From: Betaproteobacteria bacterium
GTDB taxonomy: Bacteria; Pseudomonadota; Gammaproteobacteria; Burkholderiales; Casimicrobiaceae
Length of the DNA stretch: 60,998 nt
Direction: 5' to 3'
NCBI GenBank assembly: GCA_013298765.1
Contig: JAAFJA010000006.1
Location: forward strand, 227,802 to 288,799
Shown here: positions 39,390-48,325 of the stretch, piece after piece
Layout: the number at the start of each line of letters is the position of its first letter
Position numbering within the stretch: the stretch's first letter is position 1
Translations under genes and position numbers: made by a program
The notes under the pieces: generated by a model
Databases searched by the model: none
Told to the model about the DNA's origin: nothing
Seen by the model: only the letters and a program-made list of their open reading frames with translations

Positions 39390-42300
39390 GTGAAAAAGGT
39401 TCTAAGAATGCGCGAAATCGTGCGCACGACGTTAGGGGTGCTCCTCGCTGCAGCGATCAGTCAAAGTACAGATGCCGCAACTCACCGCGTGTCACTTGCG
39501 CTTGACACCGATCAGCAAGCGGTCACCGGCTGCACGATTGCGCACCCCGCAGGCGCAATTCAAGGCATTGAGCGTGTCGTTACCGCGGTGATCGACACCA
39601 CCTCCACAGCCGCGCAAGTTACGCGCGTCGAGGCGCAGACTTGCAACGGCTCGCAGCTATCCGCACCGAGCCTCATCCTCAATGGGCCATGGTCGGCGGG
39701 ACTCGCAAACGGCACCAGCGGCAGTGCGGCGATTGAATTTTCACTTCCGCGCGACGGGCTGCCAACAACCGGCTCCATAACGGGCTACGGCCTTTCAAAC
39801 GATGCTGTAGGCAATCAAGACCGAACCGCCGCGTTTAGCTACACCTTCGCTCAGGCGAGTGTGGCTAACGCGTTGCCAGTGCCGCTGCCATCGCTCGCGA
39901 GCGCTGCGCTGGTGCTGGCGCTTCTCGCCTTAGTCATCGCAACGCCACGGCTTCGCAAACACGTGATTGCGAAAGCCGGCCCGTTATTGGTGATCGCGAG
40001 CGTTTCGATTTCAATGGTTCTGCTCGCGGCGACGATCTCGCGTGATGGATTGGTGGGCGATTGGCTCGGCGTTACGCCTGTGGTTACGGACCCAAACGGC
40101 GATGCGAACGGCAGCTCCGACATCCTCGCCGTCTTCCTACAACACGATGCGCAATGGCTTCATATACGTGCTGATACCCGTATCGCGCTCGTGCCGATCG
40201 CCAGTAATGTTGCGCCCGTGGTAAGCGCGGGCGCGGCGCAATCGGTCACGCTACCCAACGTGGCGACACTGGCCGGCAGCGCAAGCGACGACGGACTGCC
40301 GAATCCGCCGGGCGCGCTGAATATCAGCTGGAGCAAGCAGAGCGGGCCGGGAATCGTCGGGTTTAGTGCACCCACCTCGCTAAACACCACCGCGAGTTTT
40401 TCATTGCCAGGCACTTACATCTTGCGCTTAAGCGCATCCGACGGCGCGCTTTCGGCAAGCGCAGACGTGACCGTAAGCGTAGTCTCAGGCAGCAATCTCG
40501 CGCCACTGGTCAACGCGGGCAGCAATCAATCGATCACTCTGCCGGCAACGGCTTCGCTTTCCGGCACAGCAACTGACGATGGCTTGCCAACGCCCGCTTC
40601 ACTGCTAACCACGTGGTCACAAATTTCGGGGCCAAGCAACAGCGTGGTGCTAGGCAATGTCAACTCGCTTTCTACTACCGCAAGTTTCCAAACAACCGGC
40701 ACATTCGTCTTCCGTTTGACCGCGAGCGACGGGGCACTGAGCAGCACGAGCGATGTGAGCGTGACGGTGACAAACGCAACCATCGCGCTCGCACCGATCC
40801 CCAATCAAACAATCCCGGTTGGACAGCCGTTCAAATTCGCGTTGGCCGGACGAACCAACGACGCCCGCGCAGCGCTCGTCTACAGTTTGCCGACGGCACC
40901 CAACGGCGCAACGATTGAGCCCGCATCAAATTTCGCCTGGACGCCGAGCAATGCGCAGCTGGGTGTTCACTCAGTTACCGCGCGCGTCTCCTCCGCAAAC
41001 GGGCAGAACGCCAGTCAAACTTTTTCAATAACCGTTATTCGCAATAATCGACCGCCATCCCTAGTTGAGACGGGGAATACAACAATATCCCAAGGGGCGA
41101 GCTTCAGCAGAACGCTGACGGCAACCGATCCCGACGGCGACGCGTTGACGTACCGACTGGTCAACGGTCCGAGCGGTATGAATTTGACTGGCGCGACGCT
41201 CACATGGGCCACGGGCACCAGCGCGGCGGGCGACTACCCAGTTCTCGTGCAGGTGAGCGATGCCGGAGGGCTCTCCGATGCAAAACGCTTCGTGATTTCC
41301 TTGACCCCCGCCGCAGCGCCGATTGCCAGAAACGATAGCTACGCGGTTCAGCTCGGCCAATCGCTCAGCATTCCAGCGGCGCAAGGCGTGCTCGCCAACG
41401 ATGTCGATCCCGCTGGCGGCGCGCTCGCCGCGGCGAAACTGAGTAATCCGGCGAAAGGCACGTTATCTGGCTTCAACCCCGATGGCAGCTTTACCTACGT
41501 TGCGCCCAATTCCATTGCGAACACGTTTAACCCCGTGCTCAAAAAAGAAATGGTCATCGCCGACGACACCAGCGAATGGGCGTGGCAGCTCGCGGATTTG
41601 AATGGCGATGGGCATCCAGAACTGCTCTTCAGGCTCACCACAGGAATTCCCGGATTCAGGGGGCGTATTCGTGCGGTTGACATCCGAAACAACGTGATGC
41701 TTTGGGAAACGGAAGAAACGCCTGACGGCTGCATCTTGTATTCGCGTTCAAACGATGGGGGCTTCTCATTTGCTGTGGCAGATATCGATGACGACGGTAT
41801 TCCAGACGTCGTCGCGCCCGGCGCATGCTACGGCGCGGAATTCAATGCACCGTCTGATCGGGTTTTCGCGTTTAACGGGCGTACCGGCGCATTCAAGTGG
41901 AAAAGCCCGGTTCTGGCAACCGCTGAGTTTTCGGGAACTGGGCCTGGAACGCAGGTCAGCGAGAGCGTGGCGCTGCTTAACCGAGGCGTCAGTCTGAATA
42001 TCACCCGGCTGCGTGCGGGAGAGCCGCCGAGCATCGTGGTGGGTGTTGCGGCGACTGGGGTCATCTATCGGTTTCCAGGCACTCCACAACAAAAACTGCT
42101 CGCAAGTTGCGCGGCAATTGTTGAGAGCGTACCCGACGGAACTTATTCGACAGGCGAACCCGGATCGACGCCGCATTACCAAAACTGCGCTGGCGTAATC
42201 GTTCTCAACGGCGCAACGGGCGCGGTGACGCAGCGCATGATTCAGGATGCCGGGCCGAGATCGATTGTGTCGGGTAACAACGGCATCGGCTACCTGCCCG

Positions 42301-45300
42301 GGGTGATCGTTGCGGATATCGCGAACAGTGGTGAAAACAAGTTTGTATTCTCTGGCGCGGTGTGGAACTTGAACGGCACCAAGTACGCAAACAATCTGCC
42401 GTATCAAACCTATTCGACCGCGCTTGGCAATTTCGACGCGACTCCCGACATCGAGACCGTCGCGCTCGAACAGCGCTCGGATTTGCTCACAACGGCCCGC
42501 TTGGTCGTGCGCAAACATGACGGTCGTGAGCTCTGGGCGATGCCGCTCCCTGGCGGTTGGTACGGGCAGCTTTCGGTTGCCGATATCGACGGCGATGGCA
42601 AATCTGACATCCTGGTGCCGCATCACGACGGTGGAGGAAATAAGGTGTGGGCGATTGATCATCGCGGTCGCGTCAAGTGGAACTTCGAAGCATCGCCGCG
42701 TCCACAGGGCTCGCTTGGCGCAACCGTCTTCAGCCGAGTCGCCGCCTTTGACCTGGATGGCGACGGCATTGCAGAGGTGATTGTGCAGGAATACAACCGC
42801 GTTCTGTTTCTCAATGGCGCGGACGGAAAGGTGAAGGGCAGCGTTGCCACGAAAGGCACCAATACCGGCCAGTGGAGAGCGCTCACCCGTGTGGTTGATG
42901 CGGACAACGACGGGCGCGCCGATGTGGTGCTCATTTCTTCGCAATTTGGCGGCGCAGCTTGCTGCTCGCCCACGGCGGTTTCCAGCGTGATGATCTTTAG
43001 CGATGCCGCAAACCAATGGCAGCCCTCGCGCAAGATTGACAACCAGTGGGCGTATTTCGGTGCAAACGTTAACGACGATGGCTCGATACCGAGCGCAGTG
43101 CCACTGCCAAACAATTTCGCAACACCCGTCACAAACGTGTGGGGAACACAACCGCGCGTTGGCACGCCGATTGATCCGCGCGTGGTCCAACAAGATTCCT
43201 TTACTTACGGCGCCAACAACGGCGCTCTGGACTCCGCGCCAGCGACTGTGAAGATTGATCTGCTGCCCGTCAACCGTCCGCCCAAATTCGTGAGCGAACC
43301 ACCGACGCGCTACAACACCAATCCTGTCTCATTCACTGTGTCGGCGATTGATCCCGACGCTGGCGACACGGTGACCTACGCCCTGCTGCCGGGTGCTTCG
43401 TATGGTGCCACTTGCACAGTCGGCGCGACCAGCGGTCTCGTCCAGTGTCAACTGCAAGGTTTTGGTTCGTTCACCGTCGTCTTCTCCGCGACTGACAGCT
43501 TGGGTGCGGTCGCGTTGCAAACCGCAGTGATGTTTGAGTCGCCCGGCGCGGCGGCTGTGCCAAACGTTGTTGGGCTCTCCCAAGCCACCGCGACTATGGC
43601 CATCAATGCTGCGAACTTCAAGCTTGGAGAGGTGAGCGAATCGTTTAGCGCGCGACCGGTAGGGGAAGTACTTACTCAATTTCCCGCCGCTGGCGCGAGC
43701 GTACTGCAGGGCGAAATGATCGCGCTTGATGTCTCGAAGGGGATGATGCCAGTTGCCGTTCCTTTCGTTGTCGGTACATCGCAATCAATCGCAACTACAC
43801 GAATGGCAAGTGCGGGATTTAGCACGCTCGTCACTCGCGTCTTCTCCAACACGAGGCCCGCGGGGGAAGTGCTTTCGCAAAGCGTTGCCGCTGGCACTTT
43901 GTTCGCACCTGGAGGCGCACCGATCAGCCTCACGGTCTCCGCTGGAAATGGGCTACGGTTGCAATTGAACCGCTCGATTGCCACGGCCGATCAAACGATC
44001 ACGGTGACGCCGCTTGCCTTTGACGCCAGCGGTGCAGCCAGCGCGTTGCCGCCGCTTACTTACGTCATCACGGAATCGATTCCGGGCTCGCTCGGCACGC
44101 TGCCGAGCGTTAGCGGGAACACCATTAGCATGTCGGCAACCACCTTCGGCAGCTTCCGCATTACTGCCAGCGATGCCGTGAATGGTCGCTCAGCGAGCGC
44201 CGATTTCGTGGTCGCGAGCCCCGTCGCGGCAGGCGCGACAACGCACGCTCAAGCCTACGTGAGCATGGTTGAGGCGCTGGACGCGATCTATGCACTTCGT
44301 CCGCAACTCGTTGCCGCTCGCGCGGCCAATGATGTTCCCGCGATGACCGCATTGGTCCGACAAATGGTGACGACGTGGCGGACGGTGGATATTGACGACG
44401 TGAAGCTCTCGGTGCCCGTTGCGCCACCGAACAACTTCCCGCTTTCGGTGGCTGAGTTGCGAGCAAGAGGTCTCACGCCGACGGCGGCAGACCTCGCTGT
44501 GAACGGTATCCTCAAAGACGCTGTGCTTGATCTCAAAGCGTGGATCGCAGCGCTCAAAACGGACGGCACAAGCATCGCTCAACTGGACACACTCGCTGAT
44601 CGGTTCAATTCACGCGCAGCACGACTCGACGGTTTGCAAGTGAGCGCCTACGGCGGAATGCTCAATGAGCGCGAATATTTGCTCATCGCATCGCATCTCA
44701 TCCCCGAGCTCTACGAAGCCTTCTTCAATGAAGTCGGGCAAACCGTCGGGCTCGCGCCACGCAATCCAATATTCCCTGGTTTGAAGCGCGCCAGTGTCGT
44801 GCAGAAATCAACGCTATCCGAGCAGTTGGTCACAATCGCGGTCGACAAGATCATCGAGAAGGCGATGGAGGAAGTGAACACCCGCGTCAAAAACGCGAAA
44901 CAGTTCACGGTCGATGTGCTGTCGCAAGCGGCGTGGACCGCCGCTGCGGTGAGCAGCGCAAACCTGCTCAAAGCCAGCGTGTTGGGTGGTGATATCTACG
45001 AGGTGGTCTCTGGCGCTTCGCTCTCGTTTCGCGTGTTCAACGAACCCACAGCGAATTGGGCGACCATCGAAGTGCCAGGGGATTTTGATGAGCCACTCTT
45101 AAGTTCGGTAATGATCATTGGACCCGACACCGTTGCCGACGTATCCAATGGCATCCAAGGGCTATTCGACGCACTCAAAGAAGGTGTGAGCTACGGTATT
45201 GACCCGCTGCAGAATCCGAAAAAGTATCGCAATCGAGACGAGCAAAAAAAGCATCTAAAAGGGCTCAAAGAAAAAATCAAGGCGGCGCAAGGTGCGGCGA

Positions 45301-45557
45301 ATACGCTGCAGGACACAATCGAAAACTCCTACCAAAATCCAGATGAAGTGCTGCCAGGATGCGTGTTCACCACCGATCCTTCGTGCGCGCAGCTCTATTA
45401 CGACGGGGGCATCAACCCGGTATATCGCTACAACCCGCCCGATGGCTACGCGGGATTCTCAGGGCTTCCGGTGCCGATCATTTTCATCGTGCAGAACCAA
45501 TTGACCGGCATGATGTATTTCGGAACGCCCGTCTTCGTTCCAGCGCCGAAAAAGTAA
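39390..45557 (+). CDS. Giant multidomain exported protein (PKD/Ig, FG-GAP, PASTA)
   Basis: The 2055-residue protein has a signal peptide, then a second hydrophobic pair (about residues 165-220). Two PKD/K319-like domains (about 272-462), two He_PIG/cadherin-like domains (467-641) and a cadherin-like domain starting at 643 follow. That last domain is interrupted after SFTYVAPN (about 710) by a roughly 550-residue FG-GAP/VCBS beta-propeller with calcium loops DLNGDG, DIDDDG, DIDGDG, DLDGDG and DADNDG. It resumes at QQDSFTYGANNG (about 1265). Then come another cadherin-like domain, two PASTA domains (about 1388-1517), an Ig-like domain, and a helical C-terminal region of about 440 residues with no recognised family. 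The start is GTG at 39390, or ATG at 39408. A surface adhesin or envelope receptor role is inferred. Confidence 0.8.
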   Translation: MKKVLRMREIVRTTLGVLLAAAISQSTDAATHRVSLALDTDQQAVTGCTIAHPAGAIQGIERVVTAVIDTTSTAAQVTRVEAQTCNGSQLSAPSLILNGPWSAGLANGTSGSAAIEFSLPRDGLPTTGSITGYGLSNDAVGNQDRTAAFSYTFAQASVANALPVPLPSLASAALVLALLALVIATPRLRKHVIAKAGPLLVIASVSISMVLLAATISRDGLVGDWLGVTPVVTDPNGDANGSSDILAVFLQHDAQWLHIRADTRIALVPIASNVAPVVSAGAAQSVTLPNVATLAGSASDDGLPNPPGALNISWSKQSGPGIVGFSAPTSLNTTASFSLPGTYILRLSASDGALSASADVTVSVVSGSNLAPLVNAGSNQSITLPATASLSGTATDDGLPTPASLLTTWSQISGPSNSVVLGNVNSLSTTASFQTTGTFVFRLTASDGALSSTSDVSVTVTNATIALAPIPNQTIPVGQPFKFALAGRTNDARAALVYSLPTAPNGATIEPASNFAWTPSNAQLGVHSVTARVSSANGQNASQTFSITVIRNNRPPSLVETGNTTISQGASFSRTLTATDPDGDALTYRLVNGPSGMNLTGATLTWATGTSAAGDYPVLVQVSDAGGLSDAKRFVISLTPAAAPIARNDSYAVQLGQSLSIPAAQGVLANDVDPAGGALAAAKLSNPAKGTLSGFNPDGSFTYVAPNSIANTFNPVLKKEMVIADDTSEWAWQLADLNGDGHPELLFRLTTGIPGFRGRIRAVDIRNNVMLWETEETPDGCILYSRSNDGGFSFAVADIDDDGIPDVVAPGACYGAEFNAPSDRVFAFNGRTGAFKWKSPVLATAEFSGTGPGTQVSESVALLNRGVSLNITRLRAGEPPSIVVGVAATGVIYRFPGTPQQKLLASCAAIVESVPDGTYSTGEPGSTPHYQNCAGVIVLNGATGAVTQRMIQDAGPRSIVSGNNGIGYLPGVIVADIANSGENKFVFSGAVWNLNGTKYANNLPYQTYSTALGNFDATPDIETVALEQRSDLLTTARLVVRKHDGRELWAMPLPGGWYGQLSVADIDGDGKSDILVPHHDGGGNKVWAIDHRGRVKWNFEASPRPQGSLGATVFSRVAAFDLDGDGIAEVIVQEYNRVLFLNGADGKVKGSVATKGTNTGQWRALTRVVDADNDGRADVVLISSQFGGAACCSPTAVSSVMIFSDAANQWQPSRKIDNQWAYFGANVNDDGSIPSAVPLPNNFATPVTNVWGTQPRVGTPIDPRVVQQDSFTYGANNGALDSAPATVKIDLLPVNRPPKFVSEPPTRYNTNPVSFTVSAIDPDAGDTVTYALLPGASYGATCTVGATSGLVQCQLQGFGSFTVVFSATDSLGAVALQTAVMFESPGAAAVPNVVGLSQATATMAINAANFKLGEVSESFSARPVGEVLTQFPAAGASVLQGEMIALDVSKGMMPVAVPFVVGTSQSIATTRMASAGFSTLVTRVFSNTRPAGEVLSQSVAAGTLFAPGGAPISLTVSAGNGLRLQLNRSIATADQTITVTPLAFDASGAASALPPLTYVITESIPGSLGTLPSVSGNTISMSATTFGSFRITASDAVNGRSASADFVVASPVAAGATTHAQAYVSMVEALDAIYALRPQLVAARAANDVPAMTALVRQMVTTWRTVDIDDVKLSVPVAPPNNFPLSVAELRARGLTPTAADLAVNGILKDAVLDLKAWIAALKTDGTSIAQLDTLADRFNSRAARLDGLQVSAYGGMLNEREYLLIASHLIPELYEAFFNEVGQTVGLAPRNPIFPGLKRASVVQKSTLSEQLVTIAVDKIIEKAMEEVNTRVKNAKQFTVDVLSQAAWTAAAVSSANLLKASVLGGDIYEVVSGASLSFRVFNEPTANWATIEVPGDFDEPLLSSVMIIGPDTVADVSNGIQGLFDALKEGVSYGIDPLQNPKKYRNRDEQKKHLKGLKEKIKAAQGAANTLQDTIENSYQNPDEVLPGCVFTTDPSCAQLYYDGGINPVYRYNPPDGYAGFSGLPVPIIFIVQNQLTGMMYFGTPVFVPAPKK

Positions 45558-45713
45558 GCGTTGGTTGGGCTCGCGGGGGCGAGCCCAACACACGCTCTGA
45601 CGCGAATCATTCGATAGGTGTTAGACGTCGTCGCGCAAAACACGGACGCGAGTGGCGGGAGCTGACAGATGCGATAACCTCTGAGGGCGTACTGATCTTT
45701 CGCCTTCTTCGCT

Positions 45714-47024
45714 GTGTCCGAACCTCAACTCTCTATCTCCGCAGCACGTCAGCTTCAGCTCGCCGCAATGGGGCTACTCGAAGCGCCGCAAAAGAAAGCA
45801 ACGAAAGCGGACGTACTCGCCGCTATTCGCTCGATGCACGTGCTGCAGATCGATACGATTTCTGTGGTGGCGCGCTCACCCTATCTCGTGCTCTTTTCGC
45901 GGCTTGGGCACTACGATCCGAATTGGCTCGATGAGTTGCTCGCAGAGGGAAAGCTCTTCGAGTACTGGGCACACGCTGCATGCTTCTTGCCAATTGATGA
46001 CTATCCGCTCTACCGCACACAGCAGCTTGCGTTAGAGCGATACGGGTTCAAGCGAGCGCCAGAACGACTTGATCGAGACGCGGTGGGCCATCTCCATCTG
46101 CTCGACCGAATTCGCGAGGAAGGTGCTGTGCGCGCCACCGATTTCGAGCATGATGGCGGGCGAAAAGGAAACGGTTGGTGGGATTGGAAACCCGACAAGC
46201 TGCGACTGGAGACACTCTTCACCGCAGGCGAGCTGATGGTGGCCCGGCGCGAGAACTTCCACCGCATTTATGATCTCCGGGAACGCGTTCTGCCGGAGCG
46301 CCTCCTCAATGATTCCATTGCCCTCACCCACGCCGCGCTGGTTCGCGAGTTAAGCCTTCGTGCCGTCAAGGCAATGGGAGTCGTGCAAGCCCGATGGATT
46401 GGTGATTATTTTCGCCACGCCGCAAAGACGCCGCAGCCGCATCCTGACATGTTGGTCGACGAAGGTCGACTCATCCGCGTCGATGTGGAGGGTTGGAAGC
46501 TTCCTGGCTACGTGCATTGGGATCATCGCCATCTGCTGCGACGCGCTCAGCGCAATGAACTGCACGCAAGCCGCGCCGCGTTGCTCTCGCCGTTTGACCC
46601 GCTGGTGTGGGACCGCGAACGCGCGCTCGCTAGCTGGGATTTCGACTACCGGATCGAGTGCTACACCCCCGCTGAAAAACGCAAGTATGGCTACTTTACG
46701 TTGCCTGTTTTGGTAAACGGCTCACTTGTGGGTCGCGCCGACGCAAAGGTACATCGTGCCCATAAAATACTTGAGTTGAAAGCACTTCATTTAGAACCCA
46801 GATCCCAATCAAACTGGGGATTAAGAGATGAAGTTAATGGTGAATCATTGGCTCGCGCGCTAGCCGAGTTTGCGGCTTGGCATGGCGCGCAGACGCTCCT
46901 GATCGGCCGAATCGTCGGGCGAGATCTCGATAAGAAGAGTGAGCGATTGCTTCGCACGAATCTATTGAATTCTGCTGCGCGGTCGCTCAAAGCTATGGTT
47001 TCAGAGCGCGAGGCGATCAAATGA
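45714..47024 (+). CDS. YcaQ-type DNA glycosylase (HTH_42 family)
   Basis: The 436-residue winged-helix protein belongs to the HTH_42 superfamily. MHVLQIDTISVVARSPYLVLFSRLG contains a Q-Ile-D triad, the Q-hydrophobic-D catalytic motif of YcaQ-type enzymes. E. coli YcaQ unhooks interstrand crosslinks and excises bulky N-alkyl purines. Other features are FEYWAHAACFLP and the LLSPFDPLVWDRERA segment. The start is GTG at 45714. It overlaps the downstream phosphoesterase gene by four bases, suggesting the two products act together in repair. Confidence 0.85.
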   Translation: MSEPQLSISAARQLQLAAMGLLEAPQKKATKADVLAAIRSMHVLQIDTISVVARSPYLVLFSRLGHYDPNWLDELLAEGKLFEYWAHAACFLPIDDYPLYRTQQLALERYGFKRAPERLDRDAVGHLHLLDRIREEGAVRATDFEHDGGRKGNGWWDWKPDKLRLETLFTAGELMVARRENFHRIYDLRERVLPERLLNDSIALTHAALVRELSLRAVKAMGVVQARWIGDYFRHAAKTPQPHPDMLVDEGRLIRVDVEGWKLPGYVHWDHRHLLRRAQRNELHASRAALLSPFDPLVWDRERALASWDFDYRIECYTPAEKRKYGYFTLPVLVNGSLVGRADAKVHRAHKILELKALHLEPRSQSNWGLRDEVNGESLARALAEFAAWHGAQTLLIGRIVGRDLDKKSERLLRTNLLNSAARSLKAMVSEREAIK

Positions 47025-47731
47025 TCTCGGCCCCGCGCGCAGACAAAAACGTGAATGCAATCGAGATTGAGTTTGGTGGCGAAACGCTCACGCTCCTCGC
47101 CGACAAGGCGGTCGTTTGGGCGCGCGAGAAGACGCTCTTTCTCGCCGACGTGCACCTGGGAAAAGCGGCTAGTTTCCGCGCGGCGGGGCTGGCGGTGCCG
47201 TCTGGGCATTCGCGCGCCGACATCGCGCGCATCGCGGCCCTGATTGAGCGCCACCGAATCGAGCGCTTGGTGGTGCTTGGCGATCTAGTGCATAACCGGG
47301 CCAGCTACACCCCCCAGCTTGACGCTGCGATCAGCGAATTCGCAGCGAACCATCGCGCGTTGGAACGCCTGCTCGTACTCGGCAATCATGATCTTCACGC
47401 TGGCACGCCGCCCGTGTCTTGGGGTTTCACTTGTATTGCCGAGGATTTGGCGCTCGCGGGTCTCGTTGCCGCACACGAGCCGCTCGCGGCATCGGATGCG
47501 GCTGCCGTCGGCGGCGGTGCTCGACTGTGCGGTCATATTCACCCATCTATTTTGCTTCGTACCGCCAAGGAATCAATCAATCTGCCTTGTTTTTGGCAAA
47601 GTTCGGTACAGCTCGTAATTCCTTCTTTTGGCTCATTAACCGGGAGATACACCGTAAGTCCTGCAGTTGGGGACGTGACGTATGTTGTCACACGCCAACA
47701 GATTTTTCGGATTTCAAAAGCGACGCTCTAA
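47021..47731 (+). CDS. PdeM-type metallophosphoesterase (DNA damage response)
   Basis: The 236-residue calcineurin-like phosphoesterase carries the metal motifs LADVHLGK near residue 41, GDLVHN near 87, GNHDLH near 121 and CGHIHP near 170. The pattern matches the ligase-associated endonuclease/phosphoesterase PdeM. In other genomes PdeM is grouped with an ATP-dependent DNA ligase, an Lhr-like helicase and an exonuclease. None of those is nearby; instead it is coupled by ATGA to a crosslink glycosylase gene. Confidence 0.82.
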   Translation: MISAPRADKNVNAIEIEFGGETLTLLADKAVVWAREKTLFLADVHLGKAASFRAAGLAVPSGHSRADIARIAALIERHRIERLVVLGDLVHNRASYTPQLDAAISEFAANHRALERLLVLGNHDLHAGTPPVSWGFTCIAEDLALAGLVAAHEPLAASDAAAVGGGARLCGHIHPSILLRTAKESINLPCFWQSSVQLVIPSFGSLTGRYTVSPAVGDVTYVVTRQQIFRISKATL

Positions 47732-47753
47732 ATCCGAATCTGGTGGAAAAAGC

Positions 47754-47762
47754 TGTGGACAA
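47754..47762 (-). promoter_or_regulatory. DnaA box upstream of nrdA
   Basis: TGTGGACAA is the reverse complement of TTGTCCACA, one change from the TTATCCACA consensus. DnaA boxes precede nrdAB in E. coli and link dNTP supply to replication initiation. Only one box is seen here. Confidence 0.4.
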
Positions 47763-47879
47763 CTCCCGTATTTCCGCCCGGAAACTGTGCACGAATTTGG
47801 GCGGACCGCCGCCAACGGGCGGCTACATGTCGATTGCTGTTTGTCAAGCGCTATGCCCGCTTGTTCGGCAAGAGAAAAC

Positions 47880-47936
47880 CCCAAGATATTGTGGTCTCAT
47901 AAGCGCTTGACCACAAGATATTGTTGGTCGTATCCT
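47880..47936 (+). promoter_or_regulatory. nrdA promoter with tandem NrdR boxes
   Basis: Two copies of CAAGATATTGT(G/T), at 47882-47893 and 47914-47925, match the NrdR box and lie 32 bases apart, three helical turns, as required for cooperative NrdR binding. The second lies between TTGACC (47907-47912) and TATCCT (47931-47936), an 18-base-spaced promoter. NrdR would therefore repress transcription when dATP is high. Confidence 0.8.
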
Positions 47937-48325
47937 TCGGCCTTGGGGACGATTCTTGAGTGGTCGTCGTGCGTGAAAAGCGCGCAAAAAACCTCGAAAA
48001 GCGGTCGCGAAAGCGATGCCAAACTCGACGGAAGGCGCACAAAACCGCAGGATGTTCACTCACGTATCGATGCGTAATGCTGGGCCAAACTCGCAAAGTG
48101 ACGAATTACGTCAGACACTGCGAAACCGTACCAGCGCGCATTCGACGAGGTGACAAGGAAGAGCTCGGTGTGCACCGACGATGCAAAAAAGCATCGCGAA
48201 ACCGTCATAGGCGGCACGCCGAACGAAAAACACGAGTGGCATTGAGTTCTGTGTTCGCGCGCCTACGTCCTCCGCAGTTTTAAGAATTTATTCGTATTAG
48301 TTTTTGTTTCAAGGGAGACGCTTAG
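47937..48325 (+). other. Long 5' leader of nrdA
   Basis: About 380 bases separate the promoter from the nrdA ATG. The stretch includes a CGATGC-A6-GCATCG hairpin (48179-48196) and ends in an AT-rich segment with GGGAGA as ribosome binding site. An open frame at 47960-48283 is Arg-rich and lacks any family, so it is treated as non-coding. Confidence 0.4.

Noticed and set aside
41766-43193. Long antisense open frame (475 codons) inside the giant gene
   Set aside because: It lies opposite the FG-GAP propeller with no recognisable domain. Its composition is the mirror of the calcium-loop codons on the plus strand.
47960-48283. 107-codon Arg-rich frame in the nrdA leader
   Set aside because: No family, extreme basic composition and no ribosome binding site; treated as leader RNA.
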